Shown: positions 19,108 through 28,435 of the stretch, piece after piece
Numbering within the stretch: position 1 is the stretch's first letter
How the letters are laid out: every line of letters begins with the position of its first letter
Source: Arthrobacter sp. PvP023
GTDB lineage: Bacteria; Actinomycetota; Actinomycetes; Actinomycetales; Micrococcaceae
Reading direction: 5' to 3'
NCBI RefSeq assembly: GCF_017832975.1
Contig: NZ_JAFIBI010000001.1
Span: forward strand, 3,286,001-3,350,000
DNA length: 64,000 bases
Program-made: the position numbers and the translations under genes
The notes under the pieces: model-generated
The model's database searches: none
What the model saw: the letters and a program-made list of their open reading frames with translations, nothing else
Told to the model about the DNA's origin: nothing

Positions 19108-19267
19108 ACTTTCGATGACGTTGATGTCCTGCCGCTGAATGTTCAGCGCCTATGGTTCTTCCCACCAAGGTTACAGCGCCGCATCCGTGATTCAACGGAA
19201 CTTGACACGCGCCCTTGCTTGAGCCTTTACCTTCTGGTAAAGGTCGAAGGTTGCCGGAGGGGACACA

Positions 19268-19304
19268 AAAACCGCCCGTGCAGGATGCTCCTGCGCGGGC
19301 GGTT
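19268..19304 (-). terminator. Rho-independent terminator after dctA
   Basis: AACCGCCCG-t-GCAGGA and matching complement around a 3-base loop, followed on the minus strand by TTTTTGTG. Confidence 0.85.
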
Positions 19305-19355
19305 CGAGTGTGCCTCAGGCTGGCGATTGAAGCCGGCCGTTCAGGCGAAGGCAGT

Positions 19356-20693
19356 TCAGGCGCGTGCCGGAGCCGGTGCCGGAACTTCCTGTTCGACGTG
19401 GTGGCCGGCGATCATGGTCTGCTCGTCGAAGGGCTCTTCGCCGGACAGGACACGCTCCACCTGGCCGCCGTCGATCTCCTTGACCCAGGTGCCGATCAGG
19501 ACCGTGGCCACCGCGTTCCCCGTGAAGTTGGTCAGGGCGCGGGCCTCTGACATGAAGCGGTCGATGCCGACGATCATGCCGACGCCGCCGAGCAGTTCGG
19601 GCTTGTGGGCCTGCAGGCCTGCGGCCAGGGTGGCGAGGCCGGCGCCGGTGACGCCGGCAGCGCCCTTGGAAGCGATGATCATGAAGACCAGCAGGGAAAC
19701 CTGGGCGCCGAGGTCCAGCGGTGTGCCCATGGCGTTGGCCACGAAGAGGGACGCCATGGTCAGGTAGATGGCCGTGCCGTCAAGGTTGAAGGAGTATCCG
19801 GTGGGTACCGTGACGCCGACAACCGGCTTGGAGACACCCAGGTGCTCCATCTTGGCGATGAGGCGCGGCAGGGCGGCCTCGGACGAGGACGTGGAGAAGA
19901 TCAGCAGGTATTCGCGGGCCAGGTACTTCATCAGGCGGAAGATGTTGACGCCTGCCACGACCTGCAGCAGGCCGCCGAGGATGACCACGATGAACAGTGC
20001 GCAGGTGATGTAGAAGGCGAGCATCAGGGTGAACATGCTGACGATCGCCTGGAACCCGGTGGCGCCGACGACCGCGGCGATGGCACCGAAGGCACCGACC
20101 GGCGCCAGCCACATGACCATGATGAGGATGCGGAAGACAAGCGCCTGGCCGTGGCCGATGGCCTTGAGGATGGGGGCACCCTGGGGGCCCATTTTCTGCA
20201 GGGCGAAGCCGACGAGGATCGCGGCCAGCAGGGTGGGCAGCACCGGAATGTCGCCCGGGATGATGCCCAGCAGGAAGTCAACCGTGCTGTCTGTGGCGGC
20301 CTTCTTGTTGGGATCGTACGGCGTCAGCTTCAGGCCTTCACCGGGGTGGATGAGGTTGCCCACCACGAGGCCGATGGCCAGCGCGAAGGTGGACATTACG
20401 ATGAAGTAGCCCAGCGCCAGGCCGCCCACCTTGCCTACAGTGGCAGCCTTCGCGATGGAGCCGACGCCCAGGACGATGGTGCAGAAGATCACCGGCGCAA
20501 TCATCATCTTGATCAGCTTGATGAAGCCGTCGCCCAGCGGTTTGAGAGATTTGCCGACCTCCGGGAACATGAGGCCGATCACTGCGCCGAGGATCACGGC
20601 AACGATGACGGCAATGTAGAGGTAGTGCGACTTGTCGAGTCCTTTGCGCTTCGCCTTGACAGGCGCAGCTGACTCTCCTCGTTGAGAAGCCAT
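19356..20693 (-). CDS. dctA: C4-dicarboxylate:cation symporter, DctA type
   Basis: A DAACS-family transporter that takes up succinate, fumarate or malate with cations. The 445-residue protein starts at ATG 20693 (MASQRGES) with AAGGAGA upstream; the ORF extends further but without a start signal. It has eight predicted hydrophobic segments, beginning LYIAVIVAVILGAVIGLMFP, the serine-rich hairpin STSSSEAALPRL and PTGYSFNLDGTAIYLTMASLF with the substrate-binding residues typical of DctA rather than GltP. It is divergent from the CitA/CitB-type two-component system, which very likely controls it. Confidence 0.92.
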   Translation of the reverse strand: MASQRGESAAPVKAKRKGLDKSHYLYIAVIVAVILGAVIGLMFPEVGKSLKPLGDGFIKLIKMMIAPVIFCTIVLGVGSIAKAATVGKVGGLALGYFIVMSTFALAIGLVVGNLIHPGEGLKLTPYDPNKKAATDSTVDFLLGIIPGDIPVLPTLLAAILVGFALQKMGPQGAPILKAIGHGQALVFRILIMVMWLAPVGAFGAIAAVVGATGFQAIVSMFTLMLAFYITCALFIVVILGGLLQVVAGVNIFRLMKYLAREYLLIFSTSSSEAALPRLIAKMEHLGVSKPVVGVTVPTGYSFNLDGTAIYLTMASLFVANAMGTPLDLGAQVSLLVFMIIASKGAAGVTGAGLATLAAGLQAHKPELLGGVGMIVGIDRFMSEARALTNFTGNAVATVLIGTWVKEIDGGQVERVLSGEEPFDEQTMIAGHHVEQEVPAPAPARA

Positions 20694-20833
20694 GATGTGT
20701 CTCCTTATGGATAATCTGGAAGACGTTGCGGCACAGTCTCTGGGCTCTGCACGTCCGTCCGGTGTGATATCCATCATTGGGCATGGCGTGACCTGGCTCA
20801 CCGTTGCGTTCATATTGGTCGTGGAAGGTTGGA

Positions 20834-22465
20834 ATGAGGCACAAGTGGAGCATCGCGCGCCGGCTGTTCGTGGCGCATCTGCTGTTCATGCTCGCGCTGA
20901 CCGCGACAGTCGGAACAGCCACCTTTATCGACGCCCGGGACCACGCCTACGACGAGGCCGGCCGGCGGATGTCCGGCATCGCCACGGCCATTGCGGACAA
21001 CCCCCTGGTCCTGCAGGCAGCGGCGTCGGCCAACCCCTCCGCAGTGCTGCAGCCCTACGCCCTGGACGTGATGAGCGACGCCGACGCGGATTTCATCACC
21101 ATCATGGCTCCGGACCGGACCAGGTGGACGCACCCGCGCGACGAGGAACTCGGCAAGCCGTACATCGGGTCCATTGATGCCGCCCTGAACGGGCAGGTGT
21201 TCACGGAAATCACGGCCGGCACGCTGGGCCCGTCGGTCCGCACGATAGCGCCCGTCAAGGACAAGTCCGGAAACGTCAAGGCCCTGGTGGCAGCCGGGGT
21301 GACGGTCCGGACGGTGGACGTTGCCGTCTCAGGCCGCCTGCCTGCCTTGCTGGCCATTGCCTTTGCCCTCCTGGTGGGGGGCTCGGTGGCGTCCTGGCTG
21401 CTGGGCCGGTACCTGCGCAATGTCACGCGGGGCTGGGGTCCCGAGCAGCTCGCCCAGCTGTTCGCGTACTACGAGTCCGTCCTGCACTCCGTCCGCGAGG
21501 GGGTGATCCTCATCGATCCCAAGGGCCGGGTGGTGATGTACAACGACCAGGCGGCCGAGCTCCTGGGGCTCACGCCACGGCCGTCGGGGGCCGATCCCGC
21601 CTCAGCCTTCCTGCTCGGCGACCTCCCCCTGGCACCCAGCTTGAAGGACCTGTTCGAGTCCGGCCGGGCGGCCCAGGATGAAATCCACCTGGCCGGCCCG
21701 CGTGTGCTGGTGATCAACCAGGGACCTGCGGTGGGCCCGGCTTCATCGGCCGGCCGGCAGCGCCCGGCAGTGTTCGGGACCGTGGCCACCATCCGAGACC
21801 GCACGGAGATCGAGTCCCTGGGCAACGAACTGGAAACCATGCGTACACTTTCGGACGCACTGCGCGCCCAAACCCACGAGCACGCCAACCGCCTCCACAC
21901 GATCGTTTCCCTGATGGAACTTGGGCGGGCCGACGAAGCCCTGGATTTCGCCACCAAGGACCTGGAGCTCAGCCAGCAGCTCACCGATGAGATGGTGGGC
22001 GCCATGGAAGAGCCGGTGCTGAGTGCCCTCCTCATGGGCAAGGCGGCCGAGGCGCACGAACGCGGCGTCGAACTGGGCCTGCAGGCGAACAGCACTGCCG
22101 GGACGGCCGGTGTGGCCGTCCAGGACCTGGTGACCATACTTGGCAACCTGCTGGACAACGCCATCGACGCTGCGGCCGACGCTCCGGCGCCCAAATGGGT
22201 CGAGTTGTCGGTGGAGTCGGGCGTCAGGGGTGTGGATATCACAGTGGAGGACTCCGGACGCGGAATCGACCCCGGCGCCGTCGACGACGTGTTCCGCCAC
22301 GGGTTCAGCACCAAGGCGTCCGGCACGTACGGCCGGGGGCTGGGCCTGGCGCTGGTCCGGCAGGCCGTCCACCGGCTGGGTGGCACCGTGGCGATAACCA
22401 ATCCCCGCGGGGCGCATTTCCATGTTTTCCTACCCGCAGCAGGCACCACCAAGGAGACTTCATGA
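20834..22465 (+). CDS. Sensor histidine kinase, CitA/DcuS family
   Basis: A membrane kinase sensing citrate or C4-dicarboxylates. The 543-residue protein has TM1 at about residues 10-30 (LFVAHLLFMLALTATVG), an extracytoplasmic PAS-like sensor domain, TM2 at about 165-187 (LPALLAIAFALLVGGSVASWLL), a cytoplasmic PAS domain (VREGVILIDPKGRVVMYN), a SpoOB-type dimerisation helix with phosphoacceptor His in LRAQTHEHANRLHTIVSLMEL, and the ATPase N and G boxes (ILGNLLDNAIDAA, YGRGLGLAL). ATG 20834 follows GGAAGG. It overlaps the response regulator (ATGA). Confidence 0.93.
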   Translation: MRHKWSIARRLFVAHLLFMLALTATVGTATFIDARDHAYDEAGRRMSGIATAIADNPLVLQAAASANPSAVLQPYALDVMSDADADFITIMAPDRTRWTHPRDEELGKPYIGSIDAALNGQVFTEITAGTLGPSVRTIAPVKDKSGNVKALVAAGVTVRTVDVAVSGRLPALLAIAFALLVGGSVASWLLGRYLRNVTRGWGPEQLAQLFAYYESVLHSVREGVILIDPKGRVVMYNDQAAELLGLTPRPSGADPASAFLLGDLPLAPSLKDLFESGRAAQDEIHLAGPRVLVINQGPAVGPASSAGRQRPAVFGTVATIRDRTEIESLGNELETMRTLSDALRAQTHEHANRLHTIVSLMELGRADEALDFATKDLELSQQLTDEMVGAMEEPVLSALLMGKAAEAHERGVELGLQANSTAGTAGVAVQDLVTILGNLLDNAIDAAADAPAPKWVELSVESGVRGVDITVEDSGRGIDPGAVDDVFRHGFSTKASGTYGRGLGLALVRQAVHRLGGTVAITNPRGAHFHVFLPAAGTTKETS

Positions 22466-23172
22466 GCGATATCCGAGTCCTCGTCGTCGAGGACGAACCG
22501 GTGGCCGCGGCCGCGCACGGCGCCTACGTGGGGAGGCTCCAAGGCTTTTCCCTGGCCGGCACGGCTCCTGACGGCCAATCGGCGCTGCGGCTCCTGGCGG
22601 AATTCGCTGCCGCCGGCAACCCCGTGGAACTCGTCCTGCTGGACATGAACCTTCCCGATCTCCATGGCCTGGACATCGCCCGGCGGATGCGGTCATCAGG
22701 CCTGTTGCCGGACATCATTGCGATCACCGCCGTGCGTGAACTCAATATCGTGCGCAGCGCAGTGTCCATCGGCGTGGTCCAGTACCTCATCAAGCCCTTC
22801 ACCTACGCCACGTTCGCGGACAAGCTGGCCAGCTACCGGCAGTTCCGTGAGCAGCTCGCCGCAGGGGTGGGCGGGAGCAGGTCCGGCGCGTCACAGAGCG
22901 ACGTCGACCAGGCATTCGCGAGCCTGCGGGCGCCGAGTGAGCTGCCGCTTCCCAAGGGCCTGTCGACGTCGACCCTGGACGCCGTGCAGGAGTTCATGAA
23001 GCAGCAGGCTGATGCCGTCTCCGCCACGGAAGTCATGGACGCCCTCGGGATGTCCCGCGTGACGGCCCGGCGGTACCTCGAGTACCTCGCGGATGCCGGA
23101 ACCGTCTCCAGGACTGCCCGTTACGGTGCGCCGGGCAGGCCTGAGAACGAGTACCGCTGGATCAGGAGCTGA
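22462..23172 (+). CDS. Response regulator, CitB/DcuR family
   Basis: A 236-residue regulator. The receiver domain has the acidic pair in VVEDEP, phosphoacceptor Asp in VLLDMNLPD, and the conserved Lys in YLIKPFTYATF. A C-terminal winged helix of the citrate-response type follows (VSATEVMDALGMSRVTARRYLEYLADAGTV). AAGGAG is 5 bases before ATG 22462, and the start overlaps the kinase stop. The divergent dctA is the natural target; the nearby prp locus has its own GntR regulator. Confidence 0.93.
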   Translation: MSDIRVLVVEDEPVAAAAHGAYVGRLQGFSLAGTAPDGQSALRLLAEFAAAGNPVELVLLDMNLPDLHGLDIARRMRSSGLLPDIIAITAVRELNIVRSAVSIGVVQYLIKPFTYATFADKLASYRQFREQLAAGVGGSRSGASQSDVDQAFASLRAPSELPLPKGLSTSTLDAVQEFMKQQADAVSATEVMDALGMSRVTARRYLEYLADAGTVSRTARYGAPGRPENEYRWIRS

Positions 23173-23215
23173 CGGTGGCGGGCTCCGGCGAGCGCACGGC
23201 TGATAGCTCCCCGGG

Positions 23216-25117
23216 CTAGTTCCGGGGCGCGGCCGGACGCAGTGTTTCGATTAGCTGGTCGATCACCCCGGCGTCCTCAATCGTGGACGGCACGACATAC
23301 TCCTCGCCGTCCGCAATCTGCCTCATGGTCTTGCGGAGGATCTTGCCCGAACGGGTCTTGGGCAGGGCATCGACCACTGCCACGTGCTTGAAGTCCGCGA
23401 CGGCTCCGATGTCCCGGCGGACCAGCGCGATCAGGTCCTTGACCAGAATGTCCTCCGGCACATCCACCCCCGATTTCAGCACCACGTAACCGCTGGGCCG
23501 CTGGCCCTTCAGCGGATCCGCCAGGCCGATCACCGCGCACTCGGCCACCGCCGGGTGCTGTCCAATGACCTGTTCCATGGCGCCGGTGGACAGCCGGTGA
23601 CCTGCCACGTTGATGATGTCGTCAGTGCGGCCCATCACGAACACGTAGCCGTCCTCGTCCCGGTAGCCGGAGTCGCCGGTGGCGTAGGAGCCCTCAAATG
23701 CCTGGAGGTAGGAGGAGACGTAGCGTTCGTCGTCGCCCCAGAGAGTGGTCAGCGTTCCGGGCGGCAGCGGCAGCCCCAGCACAATGTTTCCTTCCGTCCC
23801 GGTTTCGACGTCCTCCCCCAGACCGTCCACGATGTTGAGCTTGAAGCCCGGCATCGGAACGCTGGGCGAGCCCGCCTTGATGGGGAGCTCTTCCAGCCCG
23901 CGCGGGTTGGCGCAGATGGCCCAGCCGGTCTCGGTCTGCCACCAGTGGTCCACCACGGGGACACCCAGGGTCTGCGCGGCCCAATGGAAAGTATCGGTGT
24001 CCAGCCGCTCCCCCGCTGCGAAAAGCGTTCGCAGGCTGGAGATGTCATAGTCCCGCAGCAGTTTCGCTTCGGGGTCGGCCTTGCGGATGGCGCGCAGCGC
24101 TGTGGGGGCCGTAAAGAGGACATTGACCTTGTGGTCCCGGATCACGCGCCAGAAAGCGCCCGCATCAGGTGTTCCTACCGGTTTTCCCTCATAGAGGACA
24201 GTGGTGGCTCCGGCCAGCAGCGGCCCGTAGACAATGTAGGAGTGCCCCACCACCCAGCCGACGTCGGAAGCGGTCCACATGACGTTTCCCGGGCCGATGC
24301 CGTAGACGTTTTCCATGGTCCAGCTAAGCGCCACGGCATGGCCGCCGTTGTCCCGCACCACCCCCTTGGGTGCACCCGTGGTTCCCGAGGTGTAGAGGAT
24401 GTAGAGCGGGTCCGTGGCCTTGACGTCCACCGGCGCCGCCGGTTCTGCGGCCGCCATCTCGTTGTCCCAGTCCAGCCAGCCCGGGTGGTCAGACACTGAG
24501 GACGCAAACCCCTCCCGTGCCGCGACGATCACGGGAAGCCCCGGAGCGCCGGCGAGGCCAAGGGCTTCCTCAACCGCGGGAAGGTATTCGATCCGGCGCG
24601 ATGGCTCGATTCCGCCGGATGCCGTGACCACCACGGCGGGGGCGGCGTCGCGGATACGCGCCGCCAGCTCCTTGGGCGCAAACCCTCCAAAGACCACCGA
24701 ATGGACCGCTCCGAGCCGCGCAGTAGCCAGCATTGCGATGGCGGCTTCCGGGATCATCGGCATGTAAATAACAACCCTGTCCCCCTTGCCCACGCCGCGC
24801 CGCCGCAGAACCCCGGCAAAGCGGGCCACGAGCTCCGTGAGTTCGGCGTAGCTGAAGCGCCGCTGGATACCGAGCATGGCTGAATCGTAGATCAGCGCAT
24901 CCTGCCCGCCACGCCCGGCCGCCACATGACGGTCCAGGGCGTTGTAGGACGTATTGAGGACGCCGTCCGGAAACCAGCTGTAAAGCGGCGCCCGGCCGGA
25001 ATCAAGGGCCCGCGTCGGGGGCGCCGACCAGGAGATCTTTCCGGCAGCATCCAGCCAGAACTCGTCGGGCCTGTCCAGGCTCTGTGCGTAGCTGTCCTGA
25101 TAGCTCTTGGTACCCAT
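23216..25117 (-). CDS. prpE: Propionyl-CoA synthetase (PrpE-like acyl-CoA synthetase)
   Basis: Activates propionate to propionyl-CoA with ATP, entry to the methylcitrate cycle. The 633-residue protein has the acetyl-CoA synthetase N-terminal cap (SYQDSYAQSLDRPDEFW), YTSGTTGAPKGVVRDNGGH (the GVVRDNGG variant is typical of PrpE), VDHWWQTETGWAI and the catalytic lysine in TRSGKILRKTMRQI. The start is uncertain: ATG 25117 (MGTKSYQD) gives the family N-terminus, with in-frame GTG 25135 and ATG 25126 as alternatives. It is divergent from gntR-prpDBC across a region with two palindromic operators. Confidence 0.9.
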   Translation of the reverse strand: MGTKSYQDSYAQSLDRPDEFWLDAAGKISWSAPPTRALDSGRAPLYSWFPDGVLNTSYNALDRHVAAGRGGQDALIYDSAMLGIQRRFSYAELTELVARFAGVLRRRGVGKGDRVVIYMPMIPEAAIAMLATARLGAVHSVVFGGFAPKELAARIRDAAPAVVVTASGGIEPSRRIEYLPAVEEALGLAGAPGLPVIVAAREGFASSVSDHPGWLDWDNEMAAAEPAAPVDVKATDPLYILYTSGTTGAPKGVVRDNGGHAVALSWTMENVYGIGPGNVMWTASDVGWVVGHSYIVYGPLLAGATTVLYEGKPVGTPDAGAFWRVIRDHKVNVLFTAPTALRAIRKADPEAKLLRDYDISSLRTLFAAGERLDTDTFHWAAQTLGVPVVDHWWQTETGWAICANPRGLEELPIKAGSPSVPMPGFKLNIVDGLGEDVETGTEGNIVLGLPLPPGTLTTLWGDDERYVSSYLQAFEGSYATGDSGYRDEDGYVFVMGRTDDIINVAGHRLSTGAMEQVIGQHPAVAECAVIGLADPLKGQRPSGYVVLKSGVDVPEDILVKDLIALVRRDIGAVADFKHVAVVDALPKTRSGKILRKTMRQIADGEEYVVPSTIEDAGVIDQLIETLRPAAPRN

Positions 25118-25190
25118 GAAATGCATCCCGTCCACGACATTGTGATGAGGGCCATGCTAGTCCCGGCCGGGAAGCTGGCACAAGGGCTCA

Positions 25191-25198
25191 TGTATACA
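25191..25198. promoter_or_regulatory. GntR-type operator copy 1
   Basis: Perfect palindrome TGTATACA in the prpE/gntR intergenic region, 74 bases from the proposed prpE start. It is identical to the copy at 25253-25260. FCD-type GntR regulators bind short palindromes of this kind. The assignment is inference. Confidence 0.6.
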
Positions 25199-25252
25199 AA
25201 TCCGAAGCCAAATCAAGATTTTAGGGCAATTACTGGGCAATCGAGCCCTCCG

Positions 25253-25260
25253 TGTATACA
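25253..25260. promoter_or_regulatory. GntR-type operator copy 2
   Basis: Second TGTATACA, 62 bases from the first and 32 bases before the gntR start, placed to repress the gntR-prpDBC promoter. Confidence 0.6.
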
Positions 25261-25292
25261 CTGGGGAGCGTCAACCACTGAAGGAGGCAAAG

Positions 25293-25934
25293 ATGCGCGC
25301 CAGCGACAGGGCCTATGCGGCATTGCGCGATGACATCATCGAATGGCGCCTCCTGCCCGGGACTGTCCTCGCGGAAGTGGAGCAGTCCGAGCGGCTGGGG
25401 ATCTCCCGCACACCTCTCCGGGAGGCCCTGAGCCGGCTCACCGCGGAGGGCCTGACGACGACGGCAGGCGGCCGCGGCGTCGTCGTCACCGATATTTCGC
25501 TTGACGACATCGACGAGCTGTTCGAACTGCGCGAAACCCTCGAAGGCAAGGCGGCCGCCCTGGCCGCCGAGCGCGGCGACTCCGCAACCTTCGAACAGCT
25601 CCGCCTTGAGCTCCTCCAGGCTCCGGAGCTGATCAACGGCAGCGATCCCGGCCGCCATGCTTACTACGAGCTCGCGGGCCGTCTCGACGCCGCCATCGAC
25701 GCGGCGATTTCCAACTCCTATCTGGCCCAGGCCATGCGCAGCCTGCGCGTGCACCTGGTCCGGGTCCGCCGCCTGGCCGCCGACGACACCCAACGGCTCA
25801 CCGCGGCCGCCGCCGAGCACGCCGCCATCGCGGAAGCGATTGCCGCGGGCAATCCCCGGCTGGCCGAAGCGGCCACCACCCTTCACCTGCACCGAAGTCT
25901 TTCCCACGTCAAAGTCACGCATACACCTCACTAA
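25293..25934 (+). CDS. GntR-family regulator (FCD subfamily) of the prp locus
   Basis: A 213-residue repressor. The N-terminal winged helix ([42 protein letters not shown]) is followed by an FCD all-helical ligand domain from about residue 80 with [18 protein letters not shown] and conserved His in the effector pocket ([12 protein letters not shown]). GAAGGAGG precedes ATG 25293. It lies 10 bases upstream of prpD and is probably cotranscribed with it. The likely effector is a propionate-derived acid such as methylcitrate. Other bacteria often use a sigma-54 type PrpR, or MtrR-like RamB/PrpR in actinobacteria, for this job. Confidence 0.88.
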   Translation: MRASDRAYAALRDDIIEWRLLPGTVLAEVEQSERLGISRTPLREALSRLTAEGLTTTAGGRGVVVTDISLDDIDELFELRETLEGKAAALAAERGDSATFEQLRLELLQAPELINGSDPGRHAYYELAGRLDAAIDAAISNSYLAQAMRSLRVHLVRVRRLAADDTQRLTAAAAEHAAIAEAIAAGNPRLAEAATTLHLHRSLSHVKVTHTPH

Positions 25935-25944
25935 AAGGAGCACC

Positions 25945-27465
25945 ATGGTCAAGGAACACCACGTCCGCGTTTACAAGAGCGAGGAAAACCTGCCCCGCGA
26001 GGACCAGCTCGCCTACAAGATCGCCAAGGTTGCCACCGATCCCGTCGCCGTCACGGACGAAGTCACCGACATGGTGATCAACCGGGTGATCGACAACGCC
26101 TCCGTGGCCATCGCCTCCCTGAACCGGGCCCCCATCGTTGCGGCCCGCGCGCAGGCACTGACCCACGGACCCACCACCGGCGGCAAGGGATCCAAGGTCT
26201 TCGGCATCGACGAACGCGTGGCACCGGAATGGGCCGCCTGGGCCAACGGCGTCGCTGTCCGTGAACTCGACTACCACGACACCTTCCTGGCCGCGGACTA
26301 CTCCCACCCCGGCGACAACATCCCGCCGATCCTCGCTGTCGCCCAGCACGTCGGCTCCAGCGGACACGACCTCATCCGCGGCATCGCCACCGGCTACGAA
26401 ATCCAGGTGAACCTGGTCAAGGCCATCTGCCTGCACAAGCACAAGATCGACCACGTGGCCCATCTCGGCCCCTCCGCCGCCGCCGGCATCGGCACCCTCC
26501 TCGGGCTCGACGTCGAGACCATCTTCCAGTCCGTGGGCCAGGCCCTGCACACCACCACCGCTACGCGCCAGTCGCGCAAGGGTGAGATTTCCACCTGGAA
26601 GGCGCACGCACCGGCCTTCGCCGGCAAGATGGCCGTCGAAGCCGCGGACCGCTCCATGCGCGGCCAGACGTCGCCGGTCCCGATCTACGAAGGGGAAGAC
26701 GGCGTCATCGCCTGGATGCTGGACGGCCCCGAGGCTTCCTACATGGTGCCGCTGCCGACTCCCGGCGAAGCCAAGCGCGCCATCCTGGACACGTACACCA
26801 AGGAACACTCCGCCGAGTACCAGGCCCAGGCCTGGATCGACCTCGCCCGGAAGCTGCACGGCGAGCGCCCCGAGGTCACCGACCCGGCCAACGTGAAGTC
26901 GGTGCTGATCAAGACCAGCCACCACACCCATTACGTGATCGGCTCCGGCGCCAACGACCCGCAGAAGTACAGCCCCACCGCGTCCCGCGAAACACTGGAC
27001 CACTCGATCCCGTACATCTTCACGGTCGCGTTGCAGGACGGCGCCTGGCACCATGTGGACTCCTACGCCCCGGAGCGGGCCGCGCGCCCCGACACCGTGG
27101 AGCTGTGGCACAAGGTCACCACGGTGGAGGACCCGGAATGGACCCGCCGCTACCACTCCCTCGACATCGCGGAGAAGGCGTTCGGCGGATCCGTTGAAAT
27201 CACGCTCAACGACGGCACTGTCGTTACCGACGAGATCGCCGTCGCCGACGCCCACCCGCTGGGTGCCCGGCCGTTCGCCCGAGAGCAGTACGTCAACAAG
27301 TTCCGCACCCTCGCGGCCGGCCTCGTCGCCGAAGAGGAGATCGAACGGTTCCTTGCCGCAGCAGCCCGGCTCCCGGAACTGGCCGCCGGCGAACTGGACC
27401 AGCTGAACATCAAGGCAGCCGACGGCGTGATCGACCTCGCTGCCGCGCCGAAGGGACTTTTCTAA
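25945..27465 (+). CDS. prpD: 2-methylcitrate dehydratase (MmgE/PrpD family)
   Basis: Dehydrates 2-methylcitrate in the methylcitrate cycle. The 506-residue protein has the PrpD core with [79 protein letters not shown] and [23 protein letters not shown] chose ATG 25945 because AAAAGGAG is placed just before it and homology starts there; the open frame upstream reads through gntR in another frame. It overlaps prpB by one base (TAATG). Confidence 0.95.
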   Translation: MVKEHHVRVYKSEENLPREDQLAYKIAKVATDPVAVTDEVTDMVINRVIDNASVAIASLNRAPIVAARAQALTHGPTTGGKGSKVFGIDERVAPEWAAWANGVAVRELDYHDTFLAADYSHPGDNIPPILAVAQHVGSSGHDLIRGIATGYEIQVNLVKAICLHKHKIDHVAHLGPSAAAGIGTLLGLDVETIFQSVGQALHTTTATRQSRKGEISTWKAHAPAFAGKMAVEAADRSMRGQTSPVPIYEGEDGVIAWMLDGPEASYMVPLPTPGEAKRAILDTYTKEHSAEYQAQAWIDLARKLHGERPEVTDPANVKSVLIKTSHHTHYVIGSGANDPQKYSPTASRETLDHSIPYIFTVALQDGAWHHVDSYAPERAARPDTVELWHKVTTVEDPEWTRRYHSLDIAEKAFGGSVEITLNDGTVVTDEIAVADAHPLGARPFAREQYVNKFRTLAAGLVAEEEIERFLAAAARLPELAAGELDQLNIKAADGVIDLAAAPKGLF

Positions 27466-28370
27466 TGCTGTATTCGAAGGTCACCCCGGAGCAGAAGCGG
27501 ATCCGGTTCCGCGAGCTCCTGGCGTCCGGCTCGATCCAGCAGTTCCCGGGGGCCTTCAACCCGCTCTCGGCCCGGCTCATCGAGGAGAAGGGCTTCGCCG
27601 GGGTTTACATCTCCGGCGCCGTCCTGGCCAATGACCTGGGCCTGCCGGACATCGGGCTGACCACGCTCACCGAGGTGGCAACGCGTGCCGGGCAAATTGC
27701 CCGGATGACCGACCTGCCCAGCATTGTGGACGCCGACACGGGCTTCGGCGAGCCCATGAACGTGGCCCGCTCGGTGCAGGAAATCGAGAACGCAGGCCTC
27801 GCCGGCCTGCACATCGAAGACCAGTTCAACCCCAAGAGGTGCGGCCACCTGGACGGCAAGAACGTGGTGGACCTGGACACCGCCACCAAGCGCATCCGCG
27901 CCGCAGCCGACGCCCGCCGGGACCCCAACTTCCTCATAATGGCCAGGACCGACATCCGCGCCACGGACGGGCTGGAAGCGGCGCAGGAGCGTGCGAAGGC
28001 GCTCGTCGAGGCCGGGGCGGACGCCATCTTCCCGGAGGCCATGAAGGACCTCAGCGAGTTCCAGGCCATCCGCGACGCAGTGGACGTGCCCATCCTCGCC
28101 AACATGACCGAGTTTGGCCAGAGCGAGCTTTTCACCGTGGAGCAACTCCAGGGCGTGGGCGTCAACATGGTCATCTACCCGGTCACGCTGCTCCGTAGTG
28201 CCATGGGGGCAGCTGAGCGTACTCTGGAATCGATCAAGTCCGACGGCACCCAGGAGGCACAGGTAGAGAGCATGCTGACCCGTGCGCGGCTGTACGACCT
28301 GGTGGACTACGAGGCCTACAACCGCTTTGACACCGGGGTCTTCAATTTCAGGATTCCCGGCACCAACTGA
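27465..28370 (+). CDS. prpB: Methylisocitrate lyase
   Basis: Cleaves 2-methylisocitrate to pyruvate and succinate. The 301-residue protein of the isocitrate lyase/PEP mutase superfamily has the metal and substrate motif VDADTGFGE at about 88-96 and the catalytic KRCGH loop at residues 124-128, characteristic of PrpB. The start codon overlaps the prpD stop. Products feed into the TCA cycle, matching the nearby dicarboxylate transporter. Confidence 0.96.
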   Translation: MLYSKVTPEQKRIRFRELLASGSIQQFPGAFNPLSARLIEEKGFAGVYISGAVLANDLGLPDIGLTTLTEVATRAGQIARMTDLPSIVDADTGFGEPMNVARSVQEIENAGLAGLHIEDQFNPKRCGHLDGKNVVDLDTATKRIRAAADARRDPNFLIMARTDIRATDGLEAAQERAKALVEAGADAIFPEAMKDLSEFQAIRDAVDVPILANMTEFGQSELFTVEQLQGVGVNMVIYPVTLLRSAMGAAERTLESIKSDGTQEAQVESMLTRARLYDLVDYEAYNRFDTGVFNFRIPGTN

Positions 28371-28435
28371 CCCCCTATTTATCCGGACTTCCGGCTCCGG
28401 CCGGCACACAGCATAAGGAACGAAGGAGTTTCAGC

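Noticed and set aside
25657..25944. N-terminal extension of PrpD by 96 residues
   Set aside because: The segment is the out-of-frame reading of gntR; the AAAAGGAG site and family homology place the start at 25945.
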